Source: Candidatus Heimdallarchaeota archaeon (GTDB lineage Archaea > Asgardarchaeota > Heimdallarchaeia > JABLTI01). Taken from it: a stretch of 18,339 nt of DNA. Of this stretch, positions 7,244-15,839 are shown piece after piece. How positions within the stretch are numbered: the stretch's first letter is position 1; every line of letters starts with the position of its first letter. The DNA lies in assembly GCA_019894765.1 (NCBI GenBank), contig JAGXNT010000019.1:1-18339 (forward strand), written 5' to 3'. The notes beneath the pieces were generated by a model that was given only the letters and a program-made list of their open reading frames with translations, was not told the origin of the DNA and searched no databases. Position numbers and translations under genes: made by a program.

Positions 7244-8056
7244 TCAATTTTGCTTTTTTCTTTTAGAAAACATTATCCTATAAGCGAAAATTAGAATACG
7301 TTTTGGGAGCTTTCGAATAAAGAATGCCAACAATTTATTTCTAAAACCAGGAATACAATAGACTTTCCCTTTTTTCAAATCTTTTAGAGATGTTTCCACA
7401 ACCTTCTCTGCAGTCATGAATTTTCTCCTATAAACAGGATGTCCAGATTCATACCCCAATTTTTTATGAAAATCTGTTATTGTGAATCCAGGGCATAATG
7501 CTTGAATCTTTATACCTTTTTTTCTTAATAAAAGATCAAGTGATTCAGAAAGATAATTTAAAGAAATTTTAGTTGTACTGTACATGACTCCTGGACTGGG
7601 AGAAAAAGATCCTATTGAAGAGACATTTATTATCGTACCCTTACCTTTAATCAACATACCTGGGATAGCGGCATGTGCAAGTTTTATAGGAGCAATATTA
7701 TGAACCTTAACCATATTGATATGGTCTTCAATTGGTATTTCATAAAATGCACCATCTCCTCCTCCAAAACCAGCATTATTAATTAGTATTTCAATGTTAG
7801 GAGTATTTTTTATTCGATCTTCAACAATTTTAAGCTCATTTTCCTTTTCAAGATTAATTAACAGGTACTCAGCATTGATTCCCTTTGTATCTTTAAGTTC
7901 TTTACAAAGTTTTACTAGAAGCTCTTCTCTTCGAGCAATAAGTATTAAATCAAAACCATCATCTGCAAGTCTGCGAGCAAAAGCAGCTCCAATTCCACTC
8001 GATGCACCAGTTATTAGTGCTTTTGGTTTTGTTTCTACAATTGCATTTTCAGTCAT
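7244..8056 (-). CDS. Classical short-chain dehydrogenase/reductase (SDR)
   Basis: This is a 270-residue NAD(P)-dependent oxidoreductase with a Rossmann fold. It has the nucleotide-binding motif TGASSGIG (16-23), the basic pair ARR (41-43) at the end of the second strand, which suggests NADP(H), NNAG (93-96), a catalytic serine in NVSS (about 146-147) and YSTTK (Y159, K163). CPG follows at 188-190. The C-terminus is basic and hydrophobic (LLAFFIRKLPKRILIFAYRIMFSKRKK), which may associate with the membrane, as in some ketoreductase or retinol-dehydrogenase-like SDRs. The substrate cannot be inferred. It lies 75 bases after the flavin-reductase-like gene on the same strand and has its own candidate promoter. 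Confidence 0.92.
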   Translation of the reverse strand: MTENAIVETKPKALITGASSGIGAAFARRLADDGFDLILIARREELLVKLCKELKDTKGINAEYLLINLEKENELKIVEDRIKNTPNIEILINNAGFGGGDGAFYEIPIEDHINMVKVHNIAPIKLAHAAIPGMLIKGKGTIINVSSIGSFSPSPGVMYSTTKISLNYLSESLDLLLRKKGIKIQALCPGFTITDFHKKLGYESGHPVYRRKFMTAEKVVETSLKDLKKGKVYCIPGFRNKLLAFFIRKLPKRILIFAYRIMFSKRKKQN

Positions 8057-8088
8057 TATAATTCAACAAAAGGAGATAGTGTTTATAC

Positions 8089-8101
8089 CTTAAAAGTTTC
8101 A
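8089..8101 (-). promoter_or_regulatory. BRE/TATA-like promoter of the SDR gene
   Basis: Read on the minus strand, GAAAC followed by TTTTAAGG lies about 33-45 bases before the SDR start codon. This would place transcription start some ten bases before the ATG. The arrangement resembles an archaeal BRE plus TATA box. It is AT-rich sequence, so confidence is modest. Confidence 0.35.
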
Positions 8102-8131
8102 ACCATGTTTCTATAATTATCTTTTATTGAT

Positions 8132-8698
8132 TTACTTTTTATATTCCTTCCCTAACTTGAAAGCATCAGCTAATTTTTCACCAACAGACCAATATGATGG
8201 TTGGGCTTCAATTCCAAAGTATAAAATTGGGTTCATCTTTTTTACATCTGGTTTTCCATCAGTTAGATATTTTTCATCAATATAGGTATTAATCGCAGTT
8301 CCAATAACAATAAAATGATCAGGTAACTCAATTATGTCCTTTACTGATAGCTCGATGTTAATAGTACAATCTTTGATCATTGGAGCTTTTGTTTCCCCAT
8401 AAAATAATTTGAAAAACTTAGATTTGTCAGTTATCCTTCCTGAAGTAATCCCAATGTAATCGGTTTCTTTTATGATGTTGACAGAAGGAAAATTTATACT
8501 GAATATTTGGTTTTTTCTGATCCCTTCCATTGTAAGATGTTTAACGTTGATAGATGCCATCCAAATGGGAGGGGTTCGATTTAAGCGACTTACCCAAGTA
8601 CAGGTCATAAAATTTGGTTTTTCATCCACTAATGCCCCAATAATTGTAGTAGGCATTTGATAAGGAGAAAATCTTTGATCCAGTTTTATTTTTGTCAT
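8132..8698 (-). CDS. Flavin-reductase-like (FMN-binding split-barrel) protein
   Basis: This is a 188-residue protein matching the flavin reductase-like family (DIM6/NTAB type). The N-terminal PTTIIGALVDEKPNFMTCTWVSR, then PPIWMASINVKHLTMEGIRKNQIFSINFPS (about 44-73), follow the family pattern of binding FMN in a split barrel: small and polar residues after N-x-MT, a PP turn, then F-x-(V/I)-N-x-P. Length is normal for the family. Members bind FMN and reduce flavin or metal, or act as oxidoreductases with an unknown partner. The SDR gene follows closely on the same strand, so they may serve a common redox step. The start is ATG at 8698 and a candidate TATA-like stretch lies near 8725-8740. Confidence 0.88.
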   Translation of the reverse strand: MTKIKLDQRFSPYQMPTTIIGALVDEKPNFMTCTWVSRLNRTPPIWMASINVKHLTMEGIRKNQIFSINFPSVNIIKETDYIGITSGRITDKSKFFKLFYGETKAPMIKDCTINIELSVKDIIELPDHFIVIGTAINTYIDEKYLTDGKPDVKKMNPILYFGIEAQPSYWSVGEKLADAFKLGKEYKK

Positions 8699-8958
8699 GA
8701 AAATTCCATTTTCCTTTTATCAACGGTTAAAGTTAAAACTTAAAAAAAATTGCTTTCAATCTAGTAATTAGATGTCAGCTCTATTGAAATTCTTGAATCT
8801 ACAACCAATTAATTTGTACCTTTTTCGTTTTATTAATTTGAATTCCTAAATTTTTATAGTTCACTATTTACTAGTTAGTAAAATGAAACATAGATTATCT
8901 ATCCAATTTACTCTTTATCTTCTTCTATTATATTAATAAAAGAGTAATTCCATAATTA

Positions 8959-8966
8959 TTTATATT
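8959..8966 (+). promoter_or_regulatory. TATA-like box before the LVIVD-repeat gene
   Basis: TTTATATT lies about 35 bases before the ATG at 9001, which would give a transcript with a short leader of roughly 10-15 bases. The whole interval 8699-8994 between the divergent flavin-reductase-like and LVIVD genes is very AT-rich. It holds no gene or repeat copy that I can see. Confidence 0.4.
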
Positions 8967-9000
8967 CACATTTAAATTAACTAAAAATGAAATTTTGGAA

Positions 9001-11235
9001 ATGAAATTAATAGTAAATCATTATGAGATGTCTAATAAAAGAAACTCGAAGAAAATGGTAGGGAAAGAGAGGATGTTAAAACGTACTGTGATGTCTTGGT
9101 TTCTTATAGGATTAATCCTTGGATTGAATTACCCATATTTATCTGCTTCTGAACAGGATAGTGTCCTTCTCCCTAAGATGAATGCTCTTCCTGATGAGGG
9201 ACTAAAGTATTCTCTACAAGAGGTGGGGCAGTATCGCGACCGATATGGTGCTCCAACAGATATTGCTGTTCGAGGGGAATTAGCTTTTATTGCAAGTTAC
9301 TGGGGTGGTTTATTAATCTTCAATGTTTCCAATCCTCAACAACCTAAACTGATAGGTTCTTATAATGAGGAACGGATAACTAAAAAATCAGAAACATGGA
9401 ATGCTTTTTTGACAAATGGTATAGAAATTGTTGATGATCTTGTTCTTTTGGCGGATGGTAATAATGGTCTATTACTCATCAATGTTTCTGAACCAACAGA
9501 ACCTAGATTAATAGGAAAATATTCACGCAAAATATCTGATGTGAAAGCTCAAGATAACCTAGCTTATTTAATCTGTCCAGGTACAAGACCAATAAATTAT
9601 GGGAATGTCATACAAATTGTCAATATTTCAAATGCTGCTCAACCAGTGTTAATTAGTGAAATAGATTATTCATTGATTGGTGGTTATGTTTGGGATATCT
9701 GTGTAATTGATAAGCATGTTTATGCTTGTATTGGATCTGATCTGGTAGTAATTGATGCTACAAATTCAAATCAACCTGAAGAGATTATACGATTGGATAT
9801 AGGTGGAGCAAGTATTCTCTCCAAATTCAAGGATTACATTTTTGCAGGGAATTCATCTACAATTAAGATCGTGAATGCCAGTACTCCAACTTCACCAATT
9901 TTAATTAGTGAAATATCTTCTGAGATTGGAGATATTAAAAGTATTAGTGTAACAAATGATACCATATTTTTGGCTGATTTTAGTAAACCAAAAATTATTG
10001 CACTTAATATAACAGATGTTGAAAATCCAACTCAAATTGGAGAAATAATAGATTATTCACCTATTGGAAATTGTTGGAAAACACTTGCTCATATGTTGAC
10101 TGAACAAGGGGAAGACATTTTGTTTTGTGCTGATTATCGTTTAGGTTTATTTTGCTTTAATGTAACCAACAAGAGTCAGCCTGAGCTAATTGGATCTTTT
10201 GACACTAATTGTTTAGCTTGGGCATTAGATGTCGAAGGTGGTTATGCTTATATTTGCAGTCGACGAGAATACCCTTACTACCCTTCAAGGTTAGAGATTA
10301 TTAACATTACAAATACTACAAATCCCACCCTAGTAGGTAAGTATGACTATTTAAATGATACTATTAGGGATGTCAAGGTAAGTGGAGGATACGCTTACTT
10401 ATGCCTTGCAAGAAATGGGTTACTCATTCTGGATGTTCACGACCCTACGAATCCAGTAGTAGTGGGGAATTACTCGAACAATTTTACTGTTGGATTTTTT
10501 TACAATCTCTGGTATGATGCAGAATCACAATTATGTTATCTCCCTCACCCGTACTATGACCTGTTGATTATCAACTGCTCAGATCCTTCCCAACCCACTT
10601 TACTATCGACATTTGAAACCTGGCAATCATTCCTTCTGAATAATGTTTTTCTTGAAAACAATGTTGCATATCTTACATCTTTTGCTTCACCAGGAGAGAT
10701 AGCTATTGTCGATATTAGTAACCCACAGCAACCAGTTCTATTATCACAGAAAAAAGTTGGTGACGTAATAGATGATATATATGTTAAAGAAGGACGGGCG
10801 TATCTTACAGGTTTATATGACCCCCTTATAATTCTGGACGTGAGTGATCCCACCGCACCTGAGAAATTGGGTGTGTTTGATAACCGCTGGTTCTATGGTC
10901 AAGGGGTGGCTGTAGAGGGATCTTTTGCCTACCTCGCTCAGTATGTCGGTGGTTTACGGGTAGTTGATGTTTCTAACCCAAAGAAACCTTTTGAAGTAGC
11001 AGCAGTACGTGACCATTACCGGGGAGTCTGTCTGGATGTCTATGTTCGTGAGGGGTATATCTTCATTGCTGATGGTTGGGATGGATTGGAAATTTATCAG
11101 TTAGTTCCTCCAAAAATATCACAAAGATTAATGCTAATATTAAGTATTCTACCATCTATAGTTGGAATAGGAATTGTTACCTTCATAGCTATTATAACTA
11201 TAAAGAGACGGAAATCATCACTAATTTCAAATTAA
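9001..11235 (+). CDS. Secreted, membrane-anchored LVIVD-repeat beta-propeller protein
   Basis: This is a surface protein of about 744 residues. A hydrophobic signal segment (VMSWFLIGLILGLNYPYLSA) near residue 30-50 leads into about 14 repeats of 40-50 residues. Each has the LVIVD pattern, an aromatic or aliphatic AYL/AYI strand, then GLLIFNVSNPQQPKLIGSY-like ends. Such repeats form beta-propellers exposed outside the cell. Many N-x-S/T sites (NVSN, NITN, NCSD) suit an archaeal glycoprotein. A C-terminal transmembrane helix (about 710-735, ending KRRK) anchors it. Ligand unknown; adhesion or substrate binding is typical speculation. The start is uncertain: an upstream TTG at 8995, ATG at 9001, or ATG at 9073 (MLKRTVMSWFL), which would give a normal-length signal peptide after a purine-rich GGTAGGGAAAGAGAGG. 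Confidence 0.9.
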   Translation: MKLIVNHYEMSNKRNSKKMVGKERMLKRTVMSWFLIGLILGLNYPYLSASEQDSVLLPKMNALPDEGLKYSLQEVGQYRDRYGAPTDIAVRGELAFIASYWGGLLIFNVSNPQQPKLIGSYNEERITKKSETWNAFLTNGIEIVDDLVLLADGNNGLLLINVSEPTEPRLIGKYSRKISDVKAQDNLAYLICPGTRPINYGNVIQIVNISNAAQPVLISEIDYSLIGGYVWDICVIDKHVYACIGSDLVVIDATNSNQPEEIIRLDIGGASILSKFKDYIFAGNSSTIKIVNASTPTSPILISEISSEIGDIKSISVTNDTIFLADFSKPKIIALNITDVENPTQIGEIIDYSPIGNCWKTLAHMLTEQGEDILFCADYRLGLFCFNVTNKSQPELIGSFDTNCLAWALDVEGGYAYICSRREYPYYPSRLEIINITNTTNPTLVGKYDYLNDTIRDVKVSGGYAYLCLARNGLLILDVHDPTNPVVVGNYSNNFTVGFFYNLWYDAESQLCYLPHPYYDLLIINCSDPSQPTLLSTFETWQSFLLNNVFLENNVAYLTSFASPGEIAIVDISNPQQPVLLSQKKVGDVIDDIYVKEGRAYLTGLYDPLIILDVSDPTAPEKLGVFDNRWFYGQGVAVEGSFAYLAQYVGGLRVVDVSNPKKPFEVAAVRDHYRGVCLDVYVREGYIFIADGWDGLEIYQLVPPKISQRLMLILSILPSIVGIGIVTFIAIITIKRRKSSLISN

Positions 11236-11365
11236 TTTAAATCGATTACAAAATTCATTTTATTCATCATTTAGTTATTTTTAAAGAAAATTTACTAGAT
11301 ATTAAATGAGATTTTTGTCGATTTGATAAATAAAAGTGGGGTAAAAGGAAAAATGAGAGAAAAAA

Positions 11366-11671
11366 ATGTTAGAGCAAGAAAAACTTGCTAAGAATCTTAG
11401 CAGGAAAAAACATCTTTCAATAGAAAAAATGGCTAAAGTAGAACAGACACTTTTACTTTATTTATTGTGCAGAGCAATCTTGAAAGGGAAGAGCTATAAA
11501 CTGGACAAACAGAAAATAATAGCTAAGGAGCTCGCTAAACATTACAATTCGATCTATCGTTTACTTAAAAAATTGAGAAAAGAAGGTTTTTTGAAAACAA
11601 AAAGAACTAGAGAACAGATAAATGTTAGGTTGAATTTAGACAGGTTTGACTTTCATAAGGTCTTTCTTTAG
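11366..11671 (+). CDS. Small winged-helix-type DNA-binding protein
   Basis: This is a 101-residue basic protein. The central part, KQKIIAKELAKHYNSIYRLLKKLRKEGFLKTKR (about 49-81), has the pattern of a helix-turn-helix with recognition helix (SIYRLLKKLRKEGF) and a wing strand (INVRLNL), as in many archaeal winged-helix regulators. A hydrophobic helix (VEQTLLLYLLCRAIL) precedes it and may form the dimer core. It is probably a transcription factor; targets are unknown. It starts 130 bases after the LVIVD gene on the same strand. Its 3' end overlaps the antisense extension of the small gene at 11636-11761. Confidence 0.78.
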   Translation: MLEQEKLAKNLSRKKHLSIEKMAKVEQTLLLYLLCRAILKGKSYKLDKQKIIAKELAKHYNSIYRLLKKLRKEGFLKTKRTREQINVRLNLDRFDFHKVFL

Positions 11672-11761
11672 TTGTTCAAATCATTTTTCCACGAATTCTT
11701 GGTCTCCTTCAATTTCGATTTCTTTTTCGTCAATTTTATATTTTATTCTATGAGTGACCAT
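11636..11761 (-). pseudogene. 26-codon candidate gene with an in-frame TGA and 14 further codons
   Basis: A strong Shine-Dalgarno sequence (GGGAGGGTT) is well spaced before the ATG at 11761. The frame reads MVTHRIKYKIDEKEIEIEGDQ then EFVEK, stops at TGA (11681-11683), and continues as FEQLKKDLMKVKPV to TAA at 11636-11638. The pattern of short strand, EIEIEGDQEFVEK and amphipathic helix continues naturally across the stop. So the gene may have been cut short by a nonsense change, or may be real at 26 residues. It follows the AlbA_2-domain gene on the same strand with 144 bases between. I do not recognise a function. Confidence 0.4.
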
Positions 11762-11905
11762 GTTCAACCCTCCCAAGTACCTCCCTTTTTTATCACTAAA
11801 AAATGCTATGAAGAAACATGCAACTATTCTTGAAGAAAGGACCAAAATTCCAGTCCTTTTAAATGAGATCTTACTTTTGTAACAGTTATATGATAACAAT
11901 TCTTA

Positions 11906-12799
11906 TCATGTTTCTTGGTTTTTTTCGATGAAAGATTTTAGGATTTTTTTTAGTTTATCTCTTATTTCAATAGAAATAATGCTTTGAATAACATCGAGTA
12001 TATAAAATCCTCCACCTGAATATTGTGTACAAATGCGCCTATGACCTAATTTTAGAGCATCAATAATGTGATTTACTTGATATATTGAATTATATAATTC
12101 AATTAATTGTTCATTATATTGCTGGACAATTGAAAGTAATCCGGAATAGGTAATTGCTTTCCATGCTTCAGTTTTAAAAGGAAATATGATTGCCTGAACA
12201 TCTTTATAGTGATCATTCTCTGTAGGTGCCTCTTTATATACATGTTTGATATCACGAATATTACTTGAAAAATCATCAATCAACTTGATATTATCCTTCA
12301 TTTCTAAAATAAGTGCATCTCTTAAACCCGTTCTAAACATTGCTTCTCTTACTTCTTGATTATTCATTGGTTTTGATTCTGTTTCAACCCTTTTATAGTA
12401 TTTATAGTTAAACATATGAGGAGCTCTTCTACTTTTTTCAACTCTGATAATGTAGATTTTTTCTTGAGCATTTTTCTTATTTATAATTGAGTCAATTTCA
12501 TATTTAGCGATCGGAGAGTAAATCTCTAATTGAATCCAATTATCAAGAGTATGACGATAATCTGGTATTGATATTCCACAAATTTCAAAAGCAATATCGT
12601 CTTTTTCATCCATTCCAATTATTAATTGTCCACCATTTGTATTAGCTAATGCAGAAACAGCTTTTCTTAAAGTATTTTTGCCTTTGTTTTTTTCTTTATG
12701 AAGTTCTCTTTTAAATTCCAATTCAATACTTTCATGCACCTGATTATCAATAAGCCAACATAAATCTTCATAGGTTTCGATTCTTTTCAAATAACTCAC
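11906..12799 (-). CDS. Schlafen-type AlbA_2 domain protein
   Basis: This protein of about 297 residues has an N-terminal AlbA_2 (Schlafen core-like) domain. ESIELEFKRE (23-32) carries the conserved acidic and lysine residues, LRKAVSALANTNGGQLIIGMDE (44-65) is the hallmark block, and RRAPHMFNYKYYKRVETESKPM (about 124-145) is the usual closing segment before a helix. Relatives bind nucleic acid or nucleotide. Some Schlafen-type proteins are tRNA-cutting RNases and others are regulators or phage-defence proteins. The C-terminal half (about 160-297) is helical and unrecognised. The first codon is GTG at 12799. GGTGAG (12800-12795) could instead serve a TTG at 12790. The neighbouring membrane-protein gene is on the same strand, about 300 bases upstream. 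Confidence 0.87.
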   Translation of the reverse strand: MSYLKRIETYEDLCWLIDNQVHESIELEFKRELHKEKNKGKNTLRKAVSALANTNGGQLIIGMDEKDDIAFEICGISIPDYRHTLDNWIQLEIYSPIAKYEIDSIINKKNAQEKIYIIRVEKSRRAPHMFNYKYYKRVETESKPMNNQEVREAMFRTGLRDALILEMKDNIKLIDDFSSNIRDIKHVYKEAPTENDHYKDVQAIIFPFKTEAWKAITYSGLLSIVQQYNEQLIELYNSIYQVNHIIDALKLGHRRICTQYSGGGFYILDVIQSIISIEIRDKLKKILKSFIEKNQET

Positions 12800-12886
12800 C
12801 TTTTATATTTAATTAGATATTCCTTTTCAAAGAAAAATCCAAGTTAATTACATGTTAATTTTTAAAAAGTAAAAACATTTCGAGCT

Positions 12887-12936
12887 TCTAACTAAGAAAT
12901 AAAAATTCTGTTGATAAATTTAGAAGGCAAAAAATC
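12887..12936 (+). repeat. Solitary 3'-end fragment of the structured repeat
   Basis: CTAACTAAGAAATAAAAA leads into TTCTGTTGATAAATTTAG and AAGGCAAAAAATC, the constant end of the repeat family, with no stems upstream. It lies between the AlbA_2 gene and the two-helix membrane protein gene. The rest of 12800-13102 holds nothing further that I can identify. Confidence 0.65.
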
Positions 12937-13102
12937 AAATTGTTTAGCTTATGGATTTATTTTATCATCAATTAGGATATCAATCATTGCTAAATAACAA
13001 AAACAATCTTTACTAATCTCAAATAACATAAAATAAATATAAAGATTCAATTCTATGATATCAAATATTTTGTTAACAATTTTTAATTCAATGTTAGATT
13101 CT

Positions 13103-14257
13103 TTAGAAATTCTTTTTTTCAGTTTTTTGTATCTTATCTTTCTTTTCTAATATTTTAATAAAAGGTACTATTCCATCCCAATTTATCCTATTAAAGAAAG
13201 CTTCCATTGAATTTTTTTCTTTCAGGACCCCTAAGAAATCATCAATCCATAAATAATATTTCCAATTTAATGGTCGAAGTAGTGAAAAAAGATTAAATTT
13301 AACCTCAAATTTTATTGGAACAATATAAAGTCTGTTATTATTAGGATTTGGTGCAATATCTAAATAGTAATTTTCAAAATATTGAGGGGGATTTTCATTT
13401 AATCCACTAAATTCCGATTTAAAACAAAATTTTATTCTTTTCATATCTATAATAATGAAATCTTCATTTGTTTTAGAGATTGAAGTTCTTTTAGGTAAAT
13501 ATAATTCAAATTTTTCGAATTTAATCGGACCATCTTTTGTAATTGCATGTAATCCTAAAAGCTCAATATATTTACTTATTTCTGAGTTCTTACCAATATT
13601 GTCATTTTTCTGAAAAGCATTATCGAGAAATATTTTACGTTGATTTATTTGTTTAGAAAATGTATCAAGGAATATATTATCCAAGAGACTTTTTATATCA
13701 CTTCTATTGAAATATCTCAATTTTTTATCTTTAAAATTCTCCGAATTGAAATAATCTAACAGATGTTCATTGAGTTCATTCAGTATAAAATACTCAATTG
13801 ATTGATTTATAATTTCAACCGATTTTGTTGCATCAATTCTTTTCATTTCATTTGATTTTGTGGTATGAGGCCATAGATGATTTTTTTTCCAAATATCAAT
13901 AAGCTCATTTTTTTCTGTAAATAAACATTCTAAATTCTCAATTATTCTTTTGGTAAAATGATAATCAGGTATATGTAATAATTTATTATCATCTGAATTA
14001 TAGATAAAATAAGCAAGCAATTCTTTTTTTTGTATTCTTTGTTTGAGTAATTTAAACATAAAATAAAAAATAGGTAAAATACTAAGAATAATTCCGATTA
14101 ATAGCGTAATAGTTTCATTCCAATTTAACAATAAAGGAATACTATCAGAAATAAAATTTATTCCTAAAGCAATAATCATAGATGAAATTATAATTTCAAA
14201 TATGTAACTTCGAATAGAAAAAATATTTCTAAAAAATCCCTGATTATTATCATTCAA
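13103..14257 (-). CDS. Hypothetical membrane protein with two N-terminal helices and a large soluble domain
   Basis: This is a 384-residue protein. Two strongly hydrophobic helices (about residues 18-41 and 48-72) form a hairpin in the membrane, and the charged C-terminal domain of about 310 residues would lie in the cytoplasm. The middle is helical and rich in Asn/Lys. The later part (about 255-350) looks beta-rich, ending with an aromatic cluster (LNWKYYLWIDDFLGVL). I do not recognise the family and see no enzyme motif. The frame opens with TTG after AGGAAAAGGAAAA. No in-frame ATG lies near it. Flanking genes encode an AlbA_2 protein and a CPBP-like protein, so a membrane sensor or effector in a defence setting is possible but unproven. 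Confidence 0.75.
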   Translation of the reverse strand: MNDNNQGFFRNIFSIRSYIFEIIISSMIIALGINFISDSIPLLLNWNETITLLIGIILSILPIFYFMFKLLKQRIQKKELLAYFIYNSDDNKLLHIPDYHFTKRIIENLECLFTEKNELIDIWKKNHLWPHTTKSNEMKRIDATKSVEIINQSIEYFILNELNEHLLDYFNSENFKDKKLRYFNRSDIKSLLDNIFLDTFSKQINQRKIFLDNAFQKNDNIGKNSEISKYIELLGLHAITKDGPIKFEKFELYLPKRTSISKTNEDFIIIDMKRIKFCFKSEFSGLNENPPQYFENYYLDIAPNPNNNRLYIVPIKFEVKFNLFSLLRPLNWKYYLWIDDFLGVLKEKNSMEAFFNRINWDGIVPFIKILEKKDKIQKTEKKNF

Positions 14258-14324
14258 TTTTCCTTTTCCTCAAATAAGAATCTATTAACTTATAACTTCA
14301 AAAGTATTTTCCTAATCAATAAAA

Positions 14325-14390
14325 CCTAATAATTCATTGAATGATGATTGAAAACATTCTCTTCTGTTGATAAATTTAGAGGGAAAAAGG
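14325..14390 (+). repeat. 5'-truncated fragment of the structured repeat
   Basis: The fragment begins at about CCTAATAATTCATTGAATGA, matching the P4 region of full copies (CTAATAATTCATAGGTGATT at 15721). It then jumps to TTCTGTTGATAAATTTAG and GAGGGAAAAAGG. The P4 loop and part of the following spacer are changed or lost. The rest of the 14258-14568 interval is AT-rich with no gene that I can see. Confidence 0.6.
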
Positions 14391-14587
14391 CTAATTATTT
14401 TTATATGAAAATAATAAGAAATATAAGCTTAAACAACTAAAATCTAATAAATCGGTAAGCAGATATTATTTTATTAACTTGATAGGGAAAGGAAAATGGA
14501 TGAACTTATTCTTGATGAATGATAAAAAATTTGAATTTATGATAGGTAAAAAAAGAAGTTTCTAAAAATTGATTTTTATAAAAAAAT

Positions 14588-14595
14588 GGAGAGGT
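14588..14595 (+). promoter_or_regulatory. Shine-Dalgarno site fixing the start of the CPBP-like gene
   Basis: GGAGAGGT is followed three bases later by ATG at 14599. It supports that start over the in-frame TTG at 14569. Confidence 0.6.
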
Positions 14596-14598
14596 TAT

Positions 14599-15351
14599 AT
14601 GGAGAATCTAGAACTTGATAGTGATGAGCAAGAAAATCAAAATAATGATTTTGAGGAAGATAATAAGTCAGTGATTATTACTATAAGATGTTTTAAAATA
14701 ATAGAAGATTTAACTATTTTTCAACCACTACTTCATGATATAACATTGTATTTATATGGAATAATTGCAATTTTTACAATTCTAATGAAGTTAATAGGCA
14801 GATCTCTAAATAACTTGCATGAAGAATTAATGCATACAATGTTTATTGCAATTATTATGATAGGCATAATAATTCATTTTGGGGTATTAAAATTCAAAGA
14901 GTTCAGGTTAACTAAAGATCTGAAAAGGCTCAAATTAAAATTTGCAGTTCCTTATATAGTTTTATTATTAAATGTTTTACTGCTGTTAATCCCAAGCCTT
15001 GTATTTTATAAATTAGATTTAATAGAAATTGACCAGTTAAAACATGAATTTATTGTTGCAAACTGGGAACAATGTTTTTTTGCAATTATTATCCCATTCT
15101 TAATGTTAAAGATTTTTCCTTATAGAATGTTTTACAAAAAGAGGAGTTTAACAACTAGACCAGTAGTGTTTTTTATAACAGCAATTCTTTTTGCATCAGC
15201 TCACAAATTTGTTTATCGATATGATTTTGGCGCACAAATTTCAATATTCTTCTTTGGTATTATTGTTCATACTGTAGGATTTTATTTTCCTAGTGCTTCA
15301 ATAACAATCCACTATCTGTATAATACTATTTGTGATGTTAGAATGGGGTAA
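14599..15351 (+). CDS. CPBP-like (CAAX protease/Abi-type) integral membrane protein with degenerate first motif
   Basis: This is a 250-residue polytopic membrane protein with an acidic N-terminal tail (ENLELDSDEQENQ). It has about six to seven hydrophobic helices between roughly residues 45 and 245. Near the C-terminus, FASAH (198-202) and HYLYN (238-242) match the FxxxH and HxxxN motifs of the CPBP/Abi intramembrane protease family. Motif 1 (EExxxR) is represented only by WEQCFFA (E157-Q158), with no Arg at the expected place. Known members cleave prenylated proteins or peptides or give bacteriocin immunity; related proteins are linked to abortive infection. Activity here is doubtful. The gene lies alone between a repeat fragment and the repeat cluster, and its stop codon is some 33 bases before the next copy. 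Confidence 0.7.
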   Translation: MENLELDSDEQENQNNDFEEDNKSVIITIRCFKIIEDLTIFQPLLHDITLYLYGIIAIFTILMKLIGRSLNNLHEELMHTMFIAIIMIGIIIHFGVLKFKEFRLTKDLKRLKLKFAVPYIVLLLNVLLLLIPSLVFYKLDLIEIDQLKHEFIVANWEQCFFAIIIPFLMLKIFPYRMFYKKRSLTTRPVVFFITAILFASAHKFVYRYDFGAQISIFFFGIIVHTVGFYFPSASITIHYLYNTICDVRMG

Positions 15352-15383
15352 ATTTAAATTTAGAAGAAAAAACCATCAAATAG

Positions 15384-15808
15384 TTTTTTAGAGAAAAATA
15401 ACTGGCTTTAGATTTTAAAGCTCAAGATTAATAACAAACAAAAGGCTAGAAGAATAAGAACCTGGGTGCTCCCTGCAGAATAAAAAACCTGTTGCGGTTG
15501 AAAGGGTGTTGAAGTTTATGGGAGCATCTCCAGGTTGAGATTTGAGTTTCCTTTAGATAGTCTTGGGATACTTGAACAACTTGATCTAGAAAACCCGCTC
15601 AGGAAAAATCTATCTCCTGCAGAAAACAATTTAACATCTTCCTTTTTCCTGTAATGGATTTTTTCCCTTAAGTTGCTCGAGTCCCATAGTAATATCCTCA
15701 TGAATCCTATAAATCTTTGTCTAATAATTCATAGGTGATTGTTCATGAGTTGTAATTATTGTTTTTCTAAAACTATTCTTTTCTGTTGAGAAATTTAGAA
15801 GAAAAAAA
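15384..15808 (+). repeat. Full copy (C3) of the structured repeat, class A
   Basis: This copy is close to the ones at 63 and 16840. H1 is 15405-15421. P2 pairs 15459-15473 with 15520-15536, again with a 2-nt bulge. P3 pairs 15563-15584 with 15668-15686. P4 pairs AATTCAT (15726-15732) with ATGAGTT (15745-15751), with a G-T wobble in place of the C-G pair seen in other copies. It ends at TTCTGTTGAGAAATTTAG (from 15781) plus A-tract. A short A-rich remnant AAATTTAGAAGAAAAAA (about 15356-15372) just upstream may be the tail of a lost copy. The antisense frame at 15516-15701 is not a gene. Confidence 0.85.
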
Positions 15809-15839
15809 GCTCAAACTTATTTTAAAGAGAAAAAAGAAA

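Noticed and set aside
7794..8093. Open frame on the + strand opposite the SDR gene
   Set aside because: It is a shadow of the strongly supported SDR coding sequence.
15516..15701. Open frame of 61 codons on the minus strand
   Set aside because: Antisense to repeat copy C3; no equivalent frame was noted in the sister copies and the composition is not protein-like.
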